The notes: generated by a model not told the origin, from the letters alone. DNA of 64,000 nucleotides from Deltaproteobacteria bacterium (GCA_021824175.1 JAKALP010000003.1:1-64000); one strand, 5' to 3'. Shown: positions 1 through 11,117, counted from the first letter of the stretch. A program made the numbers and translations.

Positions 1-165
1 GTCGGGGTCGGGGTGGGCACCGGCGTCGGAGTAGGTGTAGGAACTGGCGTCGGGGTCGGTGTGGGCACCGGCGTCGGAGTAGGTGTAGGAACTGGCGTCG
101 GAGTCGGTGTAGGCACCGGCGTCGGCGTCGGAGTAGGTGTCGGCTTTGGGGTCGGGGTCGGCGTT
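1..165. repeat. Tandem repeat, about 48-bp period, coding the Pro-Thr linker
   Basis: Near-identical 48-bp units (with 24-bp half units) recur; for example the block from position 13 reappears from 61 and in part from 109. On the minus strand they encode [16 protein letters not shown]. The repeat is in frame, so copy-number changes would shorten or lengthen the linker without a frameshift. Confidence 0.85.
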
Positions 166-491
166 GGGCCGGTACCTAGAACTGTAATGATCCAGGTTAC
201 ACTATCAGCCTTGAATGCCACGCCCTCTTCCTTCACAATCAATTTGTGAACGTCGGGCGCAGGGCCACTGTTTTTAGCAACGAAAGTATACTGGCCAACG
301 CCATAGGCTACCTTATGGCCATCCAGATACCATGCCAGTTTGGCTTTCTGATTGTCACTAACCGCAGTGAAGACTTTGGTTTCTCCATTTTTCAACGTAA
401 CATTGGGTTGAAACGGCGAGTATTTGGTAATACAGCCGGACAGTGTCAAGGCAAGTGCCATGACGATCAGGTGCTTGAGAATCGACTTCAT
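1..491 (-). CDS. Lipoprotein with Ig-like N-terminal domain and Pro-Thr repeat linker (partial, 3' end beyond window)
   Basis: The gene starts at the ATG at 491, six bases after a GGAGG ribosome site, and stays open to the left edge, so its C-terminus is missing. The first 20 residues are a lipoprotein signal ending in the lipobox LSGC (Cys20). Residues of about 25-110 form a small beta-rich domain ([19 protein letters not shown]) that is clearly paralogous to the N-terminus of the next gene at 642-4721. After about residue 112 the protein becomes an uninterrupted Pro-Thr-Pro-Val tract, a typical extended linker of surface proteins. It is probably anchored to the outer membrane and displays an unseen C-terminal domain. 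The two paralogs share the anchor domain but differ downstream of it. Function unknown. Confidence 0.85.
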   Translation of the reverse strand, partial: MKSILKHLIVMALALTLSGCITKYSPFQPNVTLKNGETKVFTAVSDNQKAKLAWYLDGHKVAYGVGQYTFVAKNSGPAPDVHKLIVKEEGVAFKADSVTWIITVLGTGPTPTPTPKPTPTPTPTPVPTPTPTPVPTPTPTPVPTPTPTPVPTPTPTPVPTPTP

Positions 492-572
492 TTCATCCTC
501 CTTCTACTTGCAGTTTGATGTGAACTACCAAGGCTACTTGTTTCTTCTACCTTCATTCGTTCGACTACTGGG

Positions 573-602
573 CCAAGCCCCCTGCCTTACAAGGGGGCTT
601 GG
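573..602 (-). other. Intercistronic hairpin
   Basis: A perfect 11-bp inverted repeat (CCAAGCCCCCT with AGGGGGCTTGG, 8-base loop) lies between the stop of the MopE-repeat gene (642) and the start of the next lipoprotein (491). On the minus strand no T-run follows it, so it is more likely an mRNA-stabilising or attenuating hairpin than a full terminator. Confidence 0.55.
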
Positions 603-641
603 GTTTGGGAATTTATATTATGGCACAAAGACTCTCTTGCA

Positions 642-3600
642 TTATGGCGTTACCCAGCTCGGCCGTGTCGGCTGCGGTGTGGCAATGCGGTTGCATTGGC
701 CCACATCCGCAGGTATCGGCGTACAGTGCAGGCCTCCCGGCGCCGCTGTAAAAGGCGTCGGATAGGCAGACGGGCTTTTCACGAGAATGTGGTGATCCGC
801 ATCAACCATGGTCACCGGCGCCGGAGGATCGGCAACCGTTTCGCCCGGACGCGGCTGCACTGGCAGCGAGAACTGATAGGGTACGCCATTGTAAGTCACG
901 GTCAGGTACCCCATATTGGGGTTGCCCGATGTTCCACCGATATAGGTATACATGAAGATATGGGCGTTCATGGCACCCTCGCTCACGTCGAACTCGCCAG
1001 AGACACGGACAATCCCGTAAAGTGCGGCATCAAGTGGCACCTGATCGCCGCCTGCCCAGCCTTGGGAATAGAATATGGCGTTGGGATGTACGGCGCCCCA
1101 GGCCTCTCTGTAATTTTCCCACCATAGATCCACTGAAATGGTAGTGGCGTTGACCCGGCCCATGGCCATACCGCCGCCAGCGCCACAAATATCCATACCT
1201 CCCCAGCCCAGTGCCTGAGCACCCGGCGGCGAGTCGGACAACATGAGCAGGCTCGGCATGCCCCAGCCCGGAACGATCATTTGAGCGACTTCGGAGAAAG
1301 CCTGAGTGTGGATGAACCCGGCCTGACCAGCGGCACTGGCGCTCTGATCGCTGCAGCCCTGGTCATTGCAAGCCTCGACCTTGAAGAAGGCCGGTGCCTT
1401 GAAGTTGAACAGAACCGGGATCACTTGCGTGCGATAGGCTCTCAGCGCAGCGGAGTAGGTCGCTCTGTCCGTACAAGTGGCATTGGGCGCCATGGCCGGC
1501 GTATCGCCGATCTGCGAGTAGACATCGGTATCCCAGTCTTGCTGGAAGTCAAAAGATGGATCATTGACTGATCCAACCATCTCATAGGCGGCAGTTTCTT
1601 CCCAGATGGCTCGGTAGACATTATAGTGCGTAGCATTGGCGCTAGCATTCCAGGTGACATGGATATAGGTTAGACCTGAATCTATACCCGTGGCGGATAC
1701 GCCGGTAGGAACATCCGGCGGGCCAGCTGGTGCACATGCCACTGTATCCTGGCTATCCACTAGGCCATCGCAATTGTCGTCAATATTGTTGCTGCAAAGT
1801 TCCGTAGCACCCGGATGGACAGCGGCATTGGCATCATTGCAGTCGGTGTTGTTGGCCACATAACCAGCCGGGGCAGTGCAGGCCGTGGTTGTGACGGCCG
1901 GGTTGCCATAGCCGTCGCCATCCGCATCCTGGTAGAAGGTCAGGGTTACGCCTTCATCCACCTGGCCGTTGCAGTTGTTGTCGATGCCGTCGCAAATTTC
2001 AGCGGTCGGCGTGCCGGCCACGCAGGAATCGGTCATGGTGCCGTTCACGCAAGCAAAGGTACCTTCGCTGGCGCAGGCGCCGACGCCGCAGGTGGTGGGG
2101 GTGGTGGCAATGCCATCATCCACAAGGCCGTTGCAATTATTGTCGACGCCGTCACAAACTTCCGGTGTCGGAGTACCGGCCTGGCAAGTATCCACGACCG
2201 CGCCGTCCACGCAGGATAGCACGCCGGTGCTGGCGCAGTGGCCCACACCGCAAGAAGTGGGTGTTTCGGCGATCCCATCATCTACCGCACCGTTGCAGTT
2301 GTTATCACGCCCATCGCATACTTCAGCGGTTGGCGTACCGGCCGTGCAGGAATCCACCATATGGCCGCCTACGCAGGTTGACTCACCCGTTCTGGCGCAA
2401 TCGCCGATGCCGCAGGTGCTGGGGACAGCGGCAATGCCGTCATCAACGGTGCCGTTGCAGTTGTTGTCGATACCGTCGCACACTTCGGCTGTCGGGGTAC
2501 CAGCCACGCAGGTATTGTTGGCCCAGGCGCCGTTGACGCAGGTTTCGGTGCCGGTGGCCGCGCAAGCACCCACGCCGCAGGCGGTATTGCGGGTGGCGCC
2601 ATTGATACAGGCACAGGAGATGCCGTCATCGGCTGTGCCGTTACAGTTATTATCCAAACCATCACATACTTCCGCGGTGGCGCCGGCCAATGGATTACAG
2701 GAATCCACCATCTGGCCGTTGACGCAGGTCTGGGTGCCGGTGTTGCCCGCGCAAGCGCCCACACCGCAGGTGGTGGCCACTGGGGCAATGCCGTCATCGA
2801 CCTGGCCGTTGCAGTTGTTGTCGATGCCGTCGCATAGTTCGGCCGTCGGGGAGCCGGCCGTGCAGGAATCCACTATTTGGCCGTTCACGCAAGTAGACTG
2901 GCCCGTTCTGGCGCAAGCGCCCACACCGCACGTGGTGGGTGCGGCGGCGATGCCGTCATCGACCTGACCGTTGCAATTGTTGTCAATACCGTCGCACACT
3001 TCCGCGGTCGGAGTGCCGGCTACGCAGGTGTTATTGGCCCAGGCGCCGTTGACGCAGGTTTCGGTGCCGGTGGCCGCGCACGCACCCACGCCGCAGGTGG
3101 TATTGCGGGTGGCGCCATTGGTGCAGGCACAGGAGATGCCGTCATCGGCAGTGCCATTGCAGTTGTTATCGATGCCGTCGCACACTTCAGCAGTGGCTCC
3201 GGCCAGAGGATTACATGAATCCACCATTTGGCCATTCACGCAGGTCTGGGTACCGGTATTACCCGCGCAAGCGCCCACGCCGCAGGTGGTGGCCACTGGG
3301 GCAATGCCGTCATCGACTTGGCCGTTGCAGTTGTTGTCGATGCCGTCGCACACTTCGGCCGTCGGGGAGCCGGCCGTGCAGGAATCCACCACTTGGCCGT
3401 TCACGCAACTAGAGGAACCGGTGCTGGCGCAAGCGCCCACGCCGCAAGTGGTGGGAGTAGAGGCAATGCCGTCATCGACCAGGCCGTTGCAGTTGTTGTC
3501 GATGCCATCGCATACTTCAGCGCTCGGAGTGCCGGCCACGCAGGTGTTGTCGGCCCAAGCACCGTTAACGCAGGTTTCTGTGCCGGTGGCCGCGCAAGCG

Positions 3601-4721
3601 CCCACACCGCAGGTAACATTGCGCGTCTGGCCATTGGTGCAGACGCAGCCATTATTGACGACCCCATCGCAGTCATTATCAATGCTGTCGCCGCAATTTT
3701 CGGCGGTCGGAATTCCGGGGGTGCAAGAATTCACCATAGACCCGCCCACGCACGCCAACTCACCCGTGCTGGCGCAAGAGCCGATGCCGCAGCTGGTGGG
3801 AGTAGAAGCAATTCCGTTATCCACCAGGCCATCGCAATTATTATCGATACCATCGCACACTTCCGCCGTGGGAGAGCCAGGCGCGCAGGAATCCACCATC
3901 TGACCGTTCACGCAGGACAATATGCCCGGCCGGGCGCACGCGCCGATACCGCAGGTGGTGGGCTGGCTGGGAATGCCGTTATCCACGCTGCCATCGCAGT
4001 TGTTGTCGATGCCGTCGCAAATTTCAGTGGCAGGCGTGCCGGCCACGCAGGTGTTGTTGGTCCAAGCGCCGTTGACGCAAGTTTCCGTGCCGGTGGAGGC
4101 ACAGGCGCCCACGCCGCAGGTAGTATTGCGGGTCGCGCCGTTGGTGCAACCGCAATTCGCGCCGTTATCGATGATGCCGTCGCAGTTGTTGTCAATGCCG
4201 TCGCAAATTTCGACAGCGCCCGGATGGATGGCCGCGTCCTCATCATTGCAGTCAGTGTGATCGGCGATGCAGCCGGATGGAGGAGTAGTACTTTCCACCT
4301 TATTGTTGGGATCACCATAGCCGTCGCCGTCTTCATCCATGTAGCAAACCACCGGACCGCCCTTGGGCAGCACTTTGATGGTCCATTTGATCGAAGAGGC
4401 GAAATCTTTGGGCAGATTGGCATACTTATACAATTCGGAGAATTTACCGCCCTCTTCCTTAACCACTAGCTTGTGGATGATCACATTGCCAGTAGTATTC
4501 TGCTCGGCGGTGAAGGTGTAGCTGGTTTTGGCATAGGCCACTTTGTTGCCATCCAGATACCAGTTGAGTTTGGCCATGCGATCATCAGACTTGGCCGTAA
4601 AGACCTGGGACGCGCCTGATTGGAGCGTGATCTCAGTCTGTTTGGGCGTGTAGTCCGTGATACAGGCGGATAGCACCACACACATGGCTACCCAGAATAA
4701 GAATCTGAAAGTCTGCTTCAT
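642..4721 (-). CDS. Large lipoprotein with MopE-type putative metal-binding repeats and fibronectin-III-like domain
   Basis: I place the start at the ATG at 4721, which follows AGGAGGGGG closely; an upstream TTG at 4736 overlaps that ribosome site and is unlikely. This gives 1359 residues. The order is: lipoprotein signal with lipobox LSAC (Cys20); an N-terminal domain of about 100 residues paralogous to the lipoprotein at 1-491; two thrombospondin/EF-like segments ([10 protein letters not shown] near the start, [10 protein letters not shown] near residue 930) each followed by DCND; about 15 copies of the [14 protein letters not shown] motif (putative metal-binding MopE repeat) alternating with cysteine-rich CGVGACA segments; then a fibronectin-III-like stretch ([21 protein letters not shown]) and a C-terminal domain I cannot assign. 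MopE binds copper in methanotrophs; here binding of Ca or a transition metal at the cell surface is inferred only. Confidence 0.9.
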   Translation of the reverse strand: MKQTFRFLFWVAMCVVLSACITDYTPKQTEITLQSGASQVFTAKSDDRMAKLNWYLDGNKVAYAKTSYTFTAEQNTTGNVIIHKLVVKEEGGKFSELYKYANLPKDFASSIKWTIKVLPKGGPVVCYMDEDGDGYGDPNNKVESTTPPSGCIADHTDCNDEDAAIHPGAVEICDGIDNNCDGIIDNGANCGCTNGATRNTTCGVGACASTGTETCVNGAWTNNTCVAGTPATEICDGIDNNCDGSVDNGIPSQPTTCGIGACARPGILSCVNGQMVDSCAPGSPTAEVCDGIDNNCDGLVDNGIASTPTSCGIGSCASTGELACVGGSMVNSCTPGIPTAENCGDSIDNDCDGVVNNGCVCTNGQTRNVTCGVGACAATGTETCVNGAWADNTCVAGTPSAEVCDGIDNNCNGLVDDGIASTPTTCGVGACASTGSSSCVNGQVVDSCTAGSPTAEVCDGIDNNCNGQVDDGIAPVATTCGVGACAGNTGTQTCVNGQMVDSCNPLAGATAEVCDGIDNNCNGTADDGISCACTNGATRNTTCGVGACAATGTETCVNGAWANNTCVAGTPTAEVCDGIDNNCNGQVDDGIAAAPTTCGVGACARTGQSTCVNGQIVDSCTAGSPTAELCDGIDNNCNGQVDDGIAPVATTCGVGACAGNTGTQTCVNGQMVDSCNPLAGATAEVCDGLDNNCNGTADDGISCACINGATRNTACGVGACAATGTETCVNGAWANNTCVAGTPTAEVCDGIDNNCNGTVDDGIAAVPSTCGIGDCARTGESTCVGGHMVDSCTAGTPTAEVCDGRDNNCNGAVDDGIAETPTSCGVGHCASTGVLSCVDGAVVDTCQAGTPTPEVCDGVDNNCNGLVDDGIATTPTTCGVGACASEGTFACVNGTMTDSCVAGTPTAEICDGIDNNCNGQVDEGVTLTFYQDADGDGYGNPAVTTTACTAPAGYVANNTDCNDANAAVHPGATELCSNNIDDNCDGLVDSQDTVACAPAGPPDVPTGVSATGIDSGLTYIHVTWNASANATHYNVYRAIWEETAAYEMVGSVNDPSFDFQQDWDTDVYSQIGDTPAMAPNATCTDRATYSAALRAYRTQVIPVLFNFKAPAFFKVEACNDQGCSDQSASAAGQAGFIHTQAFSEVAQMIVPGWGMPSLLMLSDSPPGAQALGWGGMDICGAGGGMAMGRVNATTISVDLWWENYREAWGAVHPNAIFYSQGWAGGDQVPLDAALYGIVRVSGEFDVSEGAMNAHIFMYTYIGGTSGNPNMGYLTVTYNGVPYQFSLPVQPRPGETVADPPAPVTMVDADHHILVKSPSAYPTPFTAAPGGLHCTPIPADVGQCNRIATPQPTRPSWVTP
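2435..3466. repeat. Two 516-bp higher-order repeat units inside the MopE-repeat gene
   Basis: Sequence from about 2435 to 2950 is repeated with high identity from about 2951 to 3466, an offset of 516 bases or 172 codons. Each unit carries three DNNCNG motifs and the same order of intervening cysteine-rich segments ([27 protein letters not shown]). This shows recent segmental expansion on top of the older single-motif repeats. Confidence 0.75.
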
Positions 4722-4872
4722 TTCCCCCTCCTGCAAGTTAAGCGTTTAGTTACCAGTAATCCCAGAAACCCTTCCCCAAAAAGATTTCAGTTGGATTTGG
4801 TCCATCAATCCCCTTTGCGCTGACTCCTTTACTATTGCTATGCTTCCCGAGGCCCTGGAAGCATTTGAAACA

Positions 4873-6231
4873 CTATAATGAGAACCCCACCATGATGGTG
4901 TGAACCATGCCGCCGTAAGAGTAGCTTGGGTTCATGCTGGTCGGCTCACTCTTGGTGACCGTGCGGTCCACCAGATATTGCAACTGGTAACCGGCATGCA
5001 GAGCCATGGGCACTTTGAAGCCCAGGAATTTGCCGACCTTGTAACTCACTCCAACGGAACCGACATGCTTATCGTTATCCAGCCAGTTTACACTGCCCGT
5101 GACAGCATTATTGGGAACAAACGACGGCTGGTAGTAATACCCCAAATAAAGTGCGGTCTTTGGGGTGGCGTCGTACTGCATACCGATTTTGGGAATCCAG
5201 ATATCATCCAGCTTGGGTAGAATACTGCCCCAGTTCACCTGCTGGTTGGATGAAACTTCATAATCAGACCATTTCTGAAACTCCACGTCAAAAGCCAACA
5301 TCAAACGATCCGTAAAGCGATAAGAAATACCCCCAGTGTAACTGGTCGGTTGGTAGTAATCCAGAATGGAGAGCGCCAGATTCAACGGGATATTGCCCAC
5401 GGCGGTAATGGTTGCGGTTTGGAAAGGATCAATCTTCATCTTCGATTCCTGGCGATAAGAAAAACCTAAATCGAGATCATTCAAGTCCACATAAAGGCCA
5501 GCTACCAACGAAGACTCCAGCTTCAGATCCATATAATTCTGCTGGCTGGGTTTTTGCTCTTCGGTGCTGACTTGCACGCCATCCAGCAAAACCCGGCCAT
5601 TTCCGCCAAAAGAGGAGCGAACCCCAATACCCACGCCAAACATATCATCCAAGAAACCCATCCCCAGTCCCGTCAGAAGCGTCAATTGCTGGGCTTCGCG
5701 GCCATAGCGCAGATAGTTGTGCGTCTGGGGCTCCAAGTCGCTGACTTTGGCCACGGACAGATCATCGTTGATGCCCATGGCGATGCCTAACCGGCAAGAA
5801 GATAAGGCATGGGGCGGAATCGATTCCAGGTCGTAGAACATATTGAGATCGATGGTAGCTCCAAGAATATATGAGCCGTAATCGAGATCCTGGTCGGCAT
5901 TGGTAGAATAGTAGGTGGTTTCGCCGTTGGAATCCACCGAGTACCGGGCGGGGATATCCAGCTTGGGCTGGGGCTGGGTATTCAGATAGCCTATGAAGAC
6001 TTCGACCGGCGCGGGCTTATCCTTGGCGGTCAGGTTTTGGGCCGTGCGCCCCAACCCCGCTACGTTGTAATAAACCGAAGACCAGTCATTGACATGCGCG
6101 GTCATGGCATTGCCCATGGACATGCCTTGTGGTGACATGCCATAGGTGTCGGCAAAAGTGGCGCAATAGGCGCTGGTGCCGACGGCCAATAAGAGAGTGG
6201 TTAGGGTAAGAATTAGAATGGATCGTTTCAT
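4873..6231 (-). CDS. FadL/OMPP1/TodX-family outer-membrane transport protein
   Basis: The 452-residue protein has a Sec signal (residues 1-24, ending SAYCA) followed by the family N-terminus, with the motif GMSMGNAMTAHVNDWSSVYYN, where FadL members carry the hatch that plugs the barrel. The remainder alternates short hydrophobic strands with turns, and the last residues (IMVGFSL) look like a closing beta-strand. Length matches the family (about 420-480). FadL proteins move long-chain fatty acids or other hydrophobic compounds across the outer membrane. It lies 80 bases downstream of the giant lipoprotein gene on the same strand and may share its transcript. The presence of acyl-CoA ligase and thiolase genes nearby fits hydrophobic substrate uptake. 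The exact substrate cannot be read from the sequence. Confidence 0.88.
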   Translation of the reverse strand: MKRSILILTLTTLLLAVGTSAYCATFADTYGMSPQGMSMGNAMTAHVNDWSSVYYNVAGLGRTAQNLTAKDKPAPVEVFIGYLNTQPQPKLDIPARYSVDSNGETTYYSTNADQDLDYGSYILGATIDLNMFYDLESIPPHALSSCRLGIAMGINDDLSVAKVSDLEPQTHNYLRYGREAQQLTLLTGLGMGFLDDMFGVGIGVRSSFGGNGRVLLDGVQVSTEEQKPSQQNYMDLKLESSLVAGLYVDLNDLDLGFSYRQESKMKIDPFQTATITAVGNIPLNLALSILDYYQPTSYTGGISYRFTDRLMLAFDVEFQKWSDYEVSSNQQVNWGSILPKLDDIWIPKIGMQYDATPKTALYLGYYYQPSFVPNNAVTGSVNWLDNDKHVGSVGVSYKVGKFLGFKVPMALHAGYQLQYLVDRTVTKSEPTSMNPSYSYGGMVHTIMVGFSL

Positions 6232-6311
6232 GTGCTGTTCGCCTTCGTTTATGAGTTTATCTATTAAGAACCGAATGCTCGATTCTACCCGAATTCTTCA
6301 CAAACCCCACA

Positions 6312-9300
6312 TTACCGGTTCACTTGGAAACCATACTCTTTCATGATGTCCCCCACAGCGTCGTGTCCCTGGGTCGACTCCACGGCATCGCCCATGTCTT
6401 GCAGCAATTGGGCTACTGTGGGCCACAATCGCGCGTTCGCACCGGCCACATCCGGGCAGGTGCCGATGAAACGGTTCAGATCGGCAAGCGTTGTTTCCCA
6501 ATTCTGGGGGCATGACATGGTGTTCTGAATATACTCCACCAATCCTCCTGCTGCCGAGGCCTCGCGCAGAAAAGTCAGCTGAGCGTAGTAGTGATCGCCA
6601 AAACCAGATTTGCCACTGGTTGTGCTGCCGGCCGCGGTTACATCCACTTCATCTTTGGTGACCAGGGTGTTCATATCCGGCACCCGCAAGGCCAACATAT
6701 TGTACATGTCGGCGAACTGGGATTCGCCTTGGTAGACCCAGCGGCCCTGGGCGGCATCATAGTAGCCAAACAATTTGCCCATGTTGTACAAGAAGCCTTT
6801 GATCTCATCGGAAGTATATAGATCCTTGCGGGCAAATATCCGATCCATGAGATCCAGGGCATTCTGGCTAATGCAGTAGGGGCTGTCCTCATTGAGCAAA
6901 TCTGCCACGGTCAGAACATTATCGCTGAAATTACTCCAATCCTCTTCCGTGCGATCGCGGGCCAAACCAAAAAGATCATCGTAAATGGCCTTGTCCAAAA
7001 TTTCGTCCAGATCAATGTCTTCATTGCGGGCAACCACCTGACCTGAATCGTTCTTTAAGAACATCCAGCCGGGGAAGACCATGCCCTTGCCCGAGGCCGG
7101 GTCAGCGTTGATGGCGGTTAGCGGGCCTTTGGAGAATTTCATAGCTGTGAAGATTTGCTCCAAAGGCGGCGCGGAAACCGCGGGATTCAAGAAGAGCTTG
7201 AAGAACCGACCCAACGGCTTGGACGATGATGCTGTCAGCATGGGCAGCAATCCGTTGTATCGCGTCTGGGGATTGGTGAGGTCACTGTCGACCAGCACGT
7301 TGAGGATGGTCTTGATGGGCACCGGTTGGTAGAAACGCCGTTCGGCCCAGCTCCCGAACCAGGTGGTCGGCGTGCCGTTGTAGAAATCAGCGCTTGAAGT
7401 CAAGTACTGGAAACCTTGATAGTATTGAGAAGGTCTGTCGTCAACGCCATCGCCGTTCGTGTCAAAGATACCGTACACTCGGGGAATCCAGGTGTTGGAC
7501 GGGCCCGGTGCGCTGCTGGTGCGGTTGTAGTAAAAAAGCGGTTTGATCCATATCGCGGTTTGATTCAGAAACGCCCGCATGCCGGATCCAATTCCGGGGC
7601 GTTGATTCGCGTCATAGGCAGGGGAGTAATCCCTCAATCCAGCCATCAGGGAGAAGAGAATAGGCGCGATGGCGTTGCGTTTTTGCCAGTTCGCGTCACC
7701 CACCTCGAATTCCTCAGATCCGAGGAGGTTGTCGACAAAGGTCCCCTGCGGATCGGTACTGCGCGGAAATGCCAGGCGCGTGAGGGCCGGCAGATTGTGG
7801 CCCACGATGGAAGGCGTGGCGTTGCCGCAGTCCAGGTTATTATTGTATATCGCATTGGGTCCCAGCAGCGCATCCATGCCTTGTAATGAACTAAACACTG
7901 ATACAACTTCTATGCGATAGTCGCCCGGAATGTTAGAAGGATCCGTCCCGCCCTTCTTGGCCCAGACATGGTTCGTGCCAGTACCGAGCTTGCGCATGTC
8001 CGAAAGACCGGACCAGCCATTGGCCTCCAAAACCTGAAAGGCGCCGGCAGCGATGGTGCCCAACCCATATTGATCCAGATACAAGGGGATAACTATGACC
8101 ATCTTCTTTTCATTGACGGTCCATTGATAATTCCTGAAAAAAGCCTCTTCAGGAGATGCGCAAGCCCGCATGGGGTCGTTTTCGGCCACTGTTTCCTGGA
8201 AGGTCAGTGCACCGGCTGCATGGGTCAGATCCGTGGACTGGATTTCCACAGCCTGCGTGGTACCGCTGCTGTTGTCCAGGGTTACATAACGCTGCGAACC
8301 AGCGGCGGGATCAGGGAAGTGGATCATGTAGTAATCGCTGTGCCACTGGGACTTATAGCGGTTAGCGCGCTGGGGTTGGCTATTATACGAGAGCACAGCC
8401 GTTTCCGGATCCTGGACATCGCCGTTGTCGGTGGGGTAGAGATACTGGGATCCATCCATGCTGACCAGCGCGTAGACCTTGCCGTCGGGCCGTAGGTATT
8501 TATGGTAGGATTGGCCATTGGCAGCGACGATTTCGGCATTGGGGTCGGCATAGTAATAGGGTCCTTCGCCATGGAAACAGGTCCGCACTACCCAGCCCAT
8601 GGTCCAGGCAGATAGCTGGGTTTCGTGCAAGCCGTTGGGCGCGTAAGCCCGGTACTGGTTCATCAGCTGGTCCGGTGTTGCGCCAGAAGGATTGCCAGTG
8701 GGATTGCCGCCATCCGGGGTTCCCAAATCTCCTACCCCAGGGCCGGCCAGCATTTGAAGCACGCCGTAATTCTGATTGTAGAAAAAGCGATAATCCTTAT
8801 TATTGCTGGCGACCGTTCCGGTGTAGAGCTGATTTACGTCACCTAGGGTAAAGGGTGTCTTGGTCCGATAGATGTTGTTCCCAGCAGTACTGCTCATCAA
8901 ACCGCTGCCAGTGAAAGCAGCGGGATTGGGAAGAGTAAGATTCCAAATACTGATCGCAGAGGAGCCGAGCGCGATCATGTTGATGCTGAAAAGCGAATCG
9001 TTCAGGGTCAACTCTTCAGTATACGTACCATGGCCGTGGTTGCCAATGCGCGAAGTCGGCAGTCCAGCCGAATACTCACTGGAAGCGCCGCCATCCTTCC
9101 AGCCGAAATTGCTGGTGATTTCGGTGAGAAAAAGCAAGCTTTCCAGGAAAGAACCGGGCCAGGCCGCGGGGTCGGTCAAGCGATCTCTTCCCCACACATC
9201 GTAGCGAATCATGTCATCCAGAGAACGGTCCACCTCGATGGTGTCAGGATTAAAACCAATGCTGCGCAGATTGGCGTTCATCAAATCCAGCGGATAAATC

Positions 9301-10424
9301 GGCGTTTGGCCGGATTGAGTCACGATCATGGACTGAGGCCGATCCGAACGCACGAAGAGTTGTTGAATCGAAGTCGAGGCCTCGCGAATAGTCTGGCTCA
9401 GCTCGGCGTCGGAGTATCTGGCCGAACTGTTCTCGTTATACACAGGGTTGGCGTTATATGAGGTACCGTTAGTGGTGAAGTTATCCCTCAAATTCTCCAT
9501 CAAGGTGCGCGTCTTCAGGGCCAACTGTGCTTCCGGCGCCGGATCTAAAACGCTGTCAAATCCCAATATCATATCATGTATTTGGCGGCGCGTTTCGGAA
9601 TTCTGAATCAGCCGGTTAAACCAGGTGATCAGATCCTGGGTGCCCTGGGCGGCATTGCCCAAATCGAGCTTGCTGACCGAAGCACAGCGGCTTGAGCCTG
9701 AGAAGATGTCGCCGTAATTGCAAGGCAGATTGTCCGTACCCAAGTACTCCGGATAATCGGCTTGCAGAAGCAGTTTATTCATCACCTTGGTGGCAATGGT
9801 GAAGTCTTCCTGAAATATGGGATCCTGCAGATCTTCCACGATGTCCGCGACCTTGGTATTGAGCCATCTTTTGTCGTCGCTCGACCGCTGCAAAATTACA
9901 TTGTTGCGTTGCAATCTTTCAAAGGTTTGTTGGGCTACTTTATAGGCCATCCCGCTGATGTAATCGGACGGTGGTTTGTAGCCATCGCCGCTCATACGAT
10001 CGAGAAAAGCATAAAAATCCTTATTATAAGCCTCGCCGCTTAAGGGGTAAAAGGAATCCACGCCCGTCTTTTCGTAATGCCATGAACGGGGATCAATCAA
10101 CCGGCTCAAAAGCCCCGCCGAGTCCGCGCGCACCAATTCAGCCACCGGAGCTTGGGGTTCAGCCAGAATACTAGCCGTGGCGTATTGAGCCAGTTTAAAC
10201 TCCCCTTGGCTGCCATCCACCGCCGCGGCCAGACCATTATTAAATTCATGAGCATCCACACTGTTATAGCCGGAATCGACGGCGCCATAGCCCTTTGTAA
10301 CGTTGGTCAGTTGGAACCCCACCGGCCGGTTTTGCTGAAATTCCGTGGGAGTTTCGCTGCTACCGCAAGCCACTATTAAGAATGCCAGGGGAAGAAGTAA
10401 AAATAGTTTCTTCATTTCTTTCAT
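6312..10424 (-). CDS. Very large lipoprotein of unknown function (1370 residues)
   Basis: The start ATG at 10424 follows AAAGGTGG by four bases. The N-terminus is a lipoprotein signal with lipobox IVAC (Cys20) followed by GSSETPTEF. I recognise no catalytic or repeat domain in the remaining 1350 residues, which look like one mixed alpha/beta globular ectodomain rich in Tyr, Asn, Asp and Trp. One DTNGDGVDD segment (about residue 1000) could bind calcium. Cysteines are few. It is on the same strand as, and 80 bases ahead of, the FadL-like porin, so a joint role in uptake of a hydrophobic substrate is plausible but only inferred from position. A candidate promoter-operator lies about 700 bases upstream (11118-11160). 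Confidence 0.8.
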   Translation of the reverse strand: MKEMKKLFLLLPLAFLIVACGSSETPTEFQQNRPVGFQLTNVTKGYGAVDSGYNSVDAHEFNNGLAAAVDGSQGEFKLAQYATASILAEPQAPVAELVRADSAGLLSRLIDPRSWHYEKTGVDSFYPLSGEAYNKDFYAFLDRMSGDGYKPPSDYISGMAYKVAQQTFERLQRNNVILQRSSDDKRWLNTKVADIVEDLQDPIFQEDFTIATKVMNKLLLQADYPEYLGTDNLPCNYGDIFSGSSRCASVSKLDLGNAAQGTQDLITWFNRLIQNSETRRQIHDMILGFDSVLDPAPEAQLALKTRTLMENLRDNFTTNGTSYNANPVYNENSSARYSDAELSQTIREASTSIQQLFVRSDRPQSMIVTQSGQTPIYPLDLMNANLRSIGFNPDTIEVDRSLDDMIRYDVWGRDRLTDPAAWPGSFLESLLFLTEITSNFGWKDGGASSEYSAGLPTSRIGNHGHGTYTEELTLNDSLFSINMIALGSSAISIWNLTLPNPAAFTGSGLMSSTAGNNIYRTKTPFTLGDVNQLYTGTVASNNKDYRFFYNQNYGVLQMLAGPGVGDLGTPDGGNPTGNPSGATPDQLMNQYRAYAPNGLHETQLSAWTMGWVVRTCFHGEGPYYYADPNAEIVAANGQSYHKYLRPDGKVYALVSMDGSQYLYPTDNGDVQDPETAVLSYNSQPQRANRYKSQWHSDYYMIHFPDPAAGSQRYVTLDNSSGTTQAVEIQSTDLTHAAGALTFQETVAENDPMRACASPEEAFFRNYQWTVNEKKMVIVIPLYLDQYGLGTIAAGAFQVLEANGWSGLSDMRKLGTGTNHVWAKKGGTDPSNIPGDYRIEVVSVFSSLQGMDALLGPNAIYNNNLDCGNATPSIVGHNLPALTRLAFPRSTDPQGTFVDNLLGSEEFEVGDANWQKRNAIAPILFSLMAGLRDYSPAYDANQRPGIGSGMRAFLNQTAIWIKPLFYYNRTSSAPGPSNTWIPRVYGIFDTNGDGVDDRPSQYYQGFQYLTSSADFYNGTPTTWFGSWAERRFYQPVPIKTILNVLVDSDLTNPQTRYNGLLPMLTASSSKPLGRFFKLFLNPAVSAPPLEQIFTAMKFSKGPLTAINADPASGKGMVFPGWMFLKNDSGQVVARNEDIDLDEILDKAIYDDLFGLARDRTEEDWSNFSDNVLTVADLLNEDSPYCISQNALDLMDRIFARKDLYTSDEIKGFLYNMGKLFGYYDAAQGRWVYQGESQFADMYNMLALRVPDMNTLVTKDEVDVTAAGSTTSGKSGFGDHYYAQLTFLREASAAGGLVEYIQNTMSCPQNWETTLADLNRFIGTCPDVAGANARLWPTVAQLLQDMGDAVESTQGHDAVGDIMKEYGFQVNR

Positions 10425-11117
10425 AGAACCACCTTTATCCTCTTAAACAGATTGGATCTTTGCAGGTTTACTGAATGTTGGCACGCGTCAAAGCGCCGGT
10501 TTGATTGAACCGCCGACCGGCTGCCGAGGTTGCGGGAGCCGTGTTCACTGTCCAGAGCCGACTTGAAGTTCGCTGAGCACCACCGCTTGACCATGCGCGC
10601 CTCATTCAGGGGCCAACAAGCCCTCTTGAACATTTGCTACGCCGCAGCGCGTTCTGCTTTGTTTGACTGCTCGATAAGAATGAGGTTCAACCCGAAATAT
10701 AGCGCTGTCCGCCAAATTCACAAATCAGAACCTTACTGGTGCCGATGTGCCTATTGGACCGTACTTGCCATGGGTTGCATTTACTTCTTTTTTCTGAAGC
10801 CTACAGCCTTTTCCTATTCAGCAGTTCAACTCCTTTTTCTACCTGTCACAGTGTCGCTTGAGAATGTTTGGCTGATATTTGTATTTGTATGAATTGATAT
10901 GGAGCCTTGGGAGAAGCGCTCCAGATTTGACGAATTAAAATAGCGCGGGGAGTTTTCATCTTTAATGGATCGTTTCAGCCTTTTAATTTCAGTGCACATG
11001 ATTTTTCCGGCCAAATTCATCCGCACCGCGGGGTACGGTTTGCACAATCCCTTGAGTCGATTGGGTTTTGTTTCGTTTTTGCCCTGCAATTTGGGGCTCT
11101 TGCTATCCCCGAACTAG

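Noticed and set aside
1900-4250. CRISPR-like periodic repeat
   Set aside because: The repeats are in-frame coding MopE units with variable spacing and no unique spacers.
1969-4469. Long plus-strand open frames opposite the MopE-repeat gene
   Set aside because: They arise from the GC-rich repeat on the other strand, have no ribosome sites and give low-complexity proteins.
10755-10772. Sigma-54-like TTGGACCGTACTTGCC
   Set aside because: The spacing between GG and GC is nine instead of ten bases and there is no gene downstream.
10530-11089. Small open frames (120 codons plus, 87 codons minus) in the 1.4-kb gap
   Set aside because: No ribosome site, no protein-like composition, and they overlap each other.
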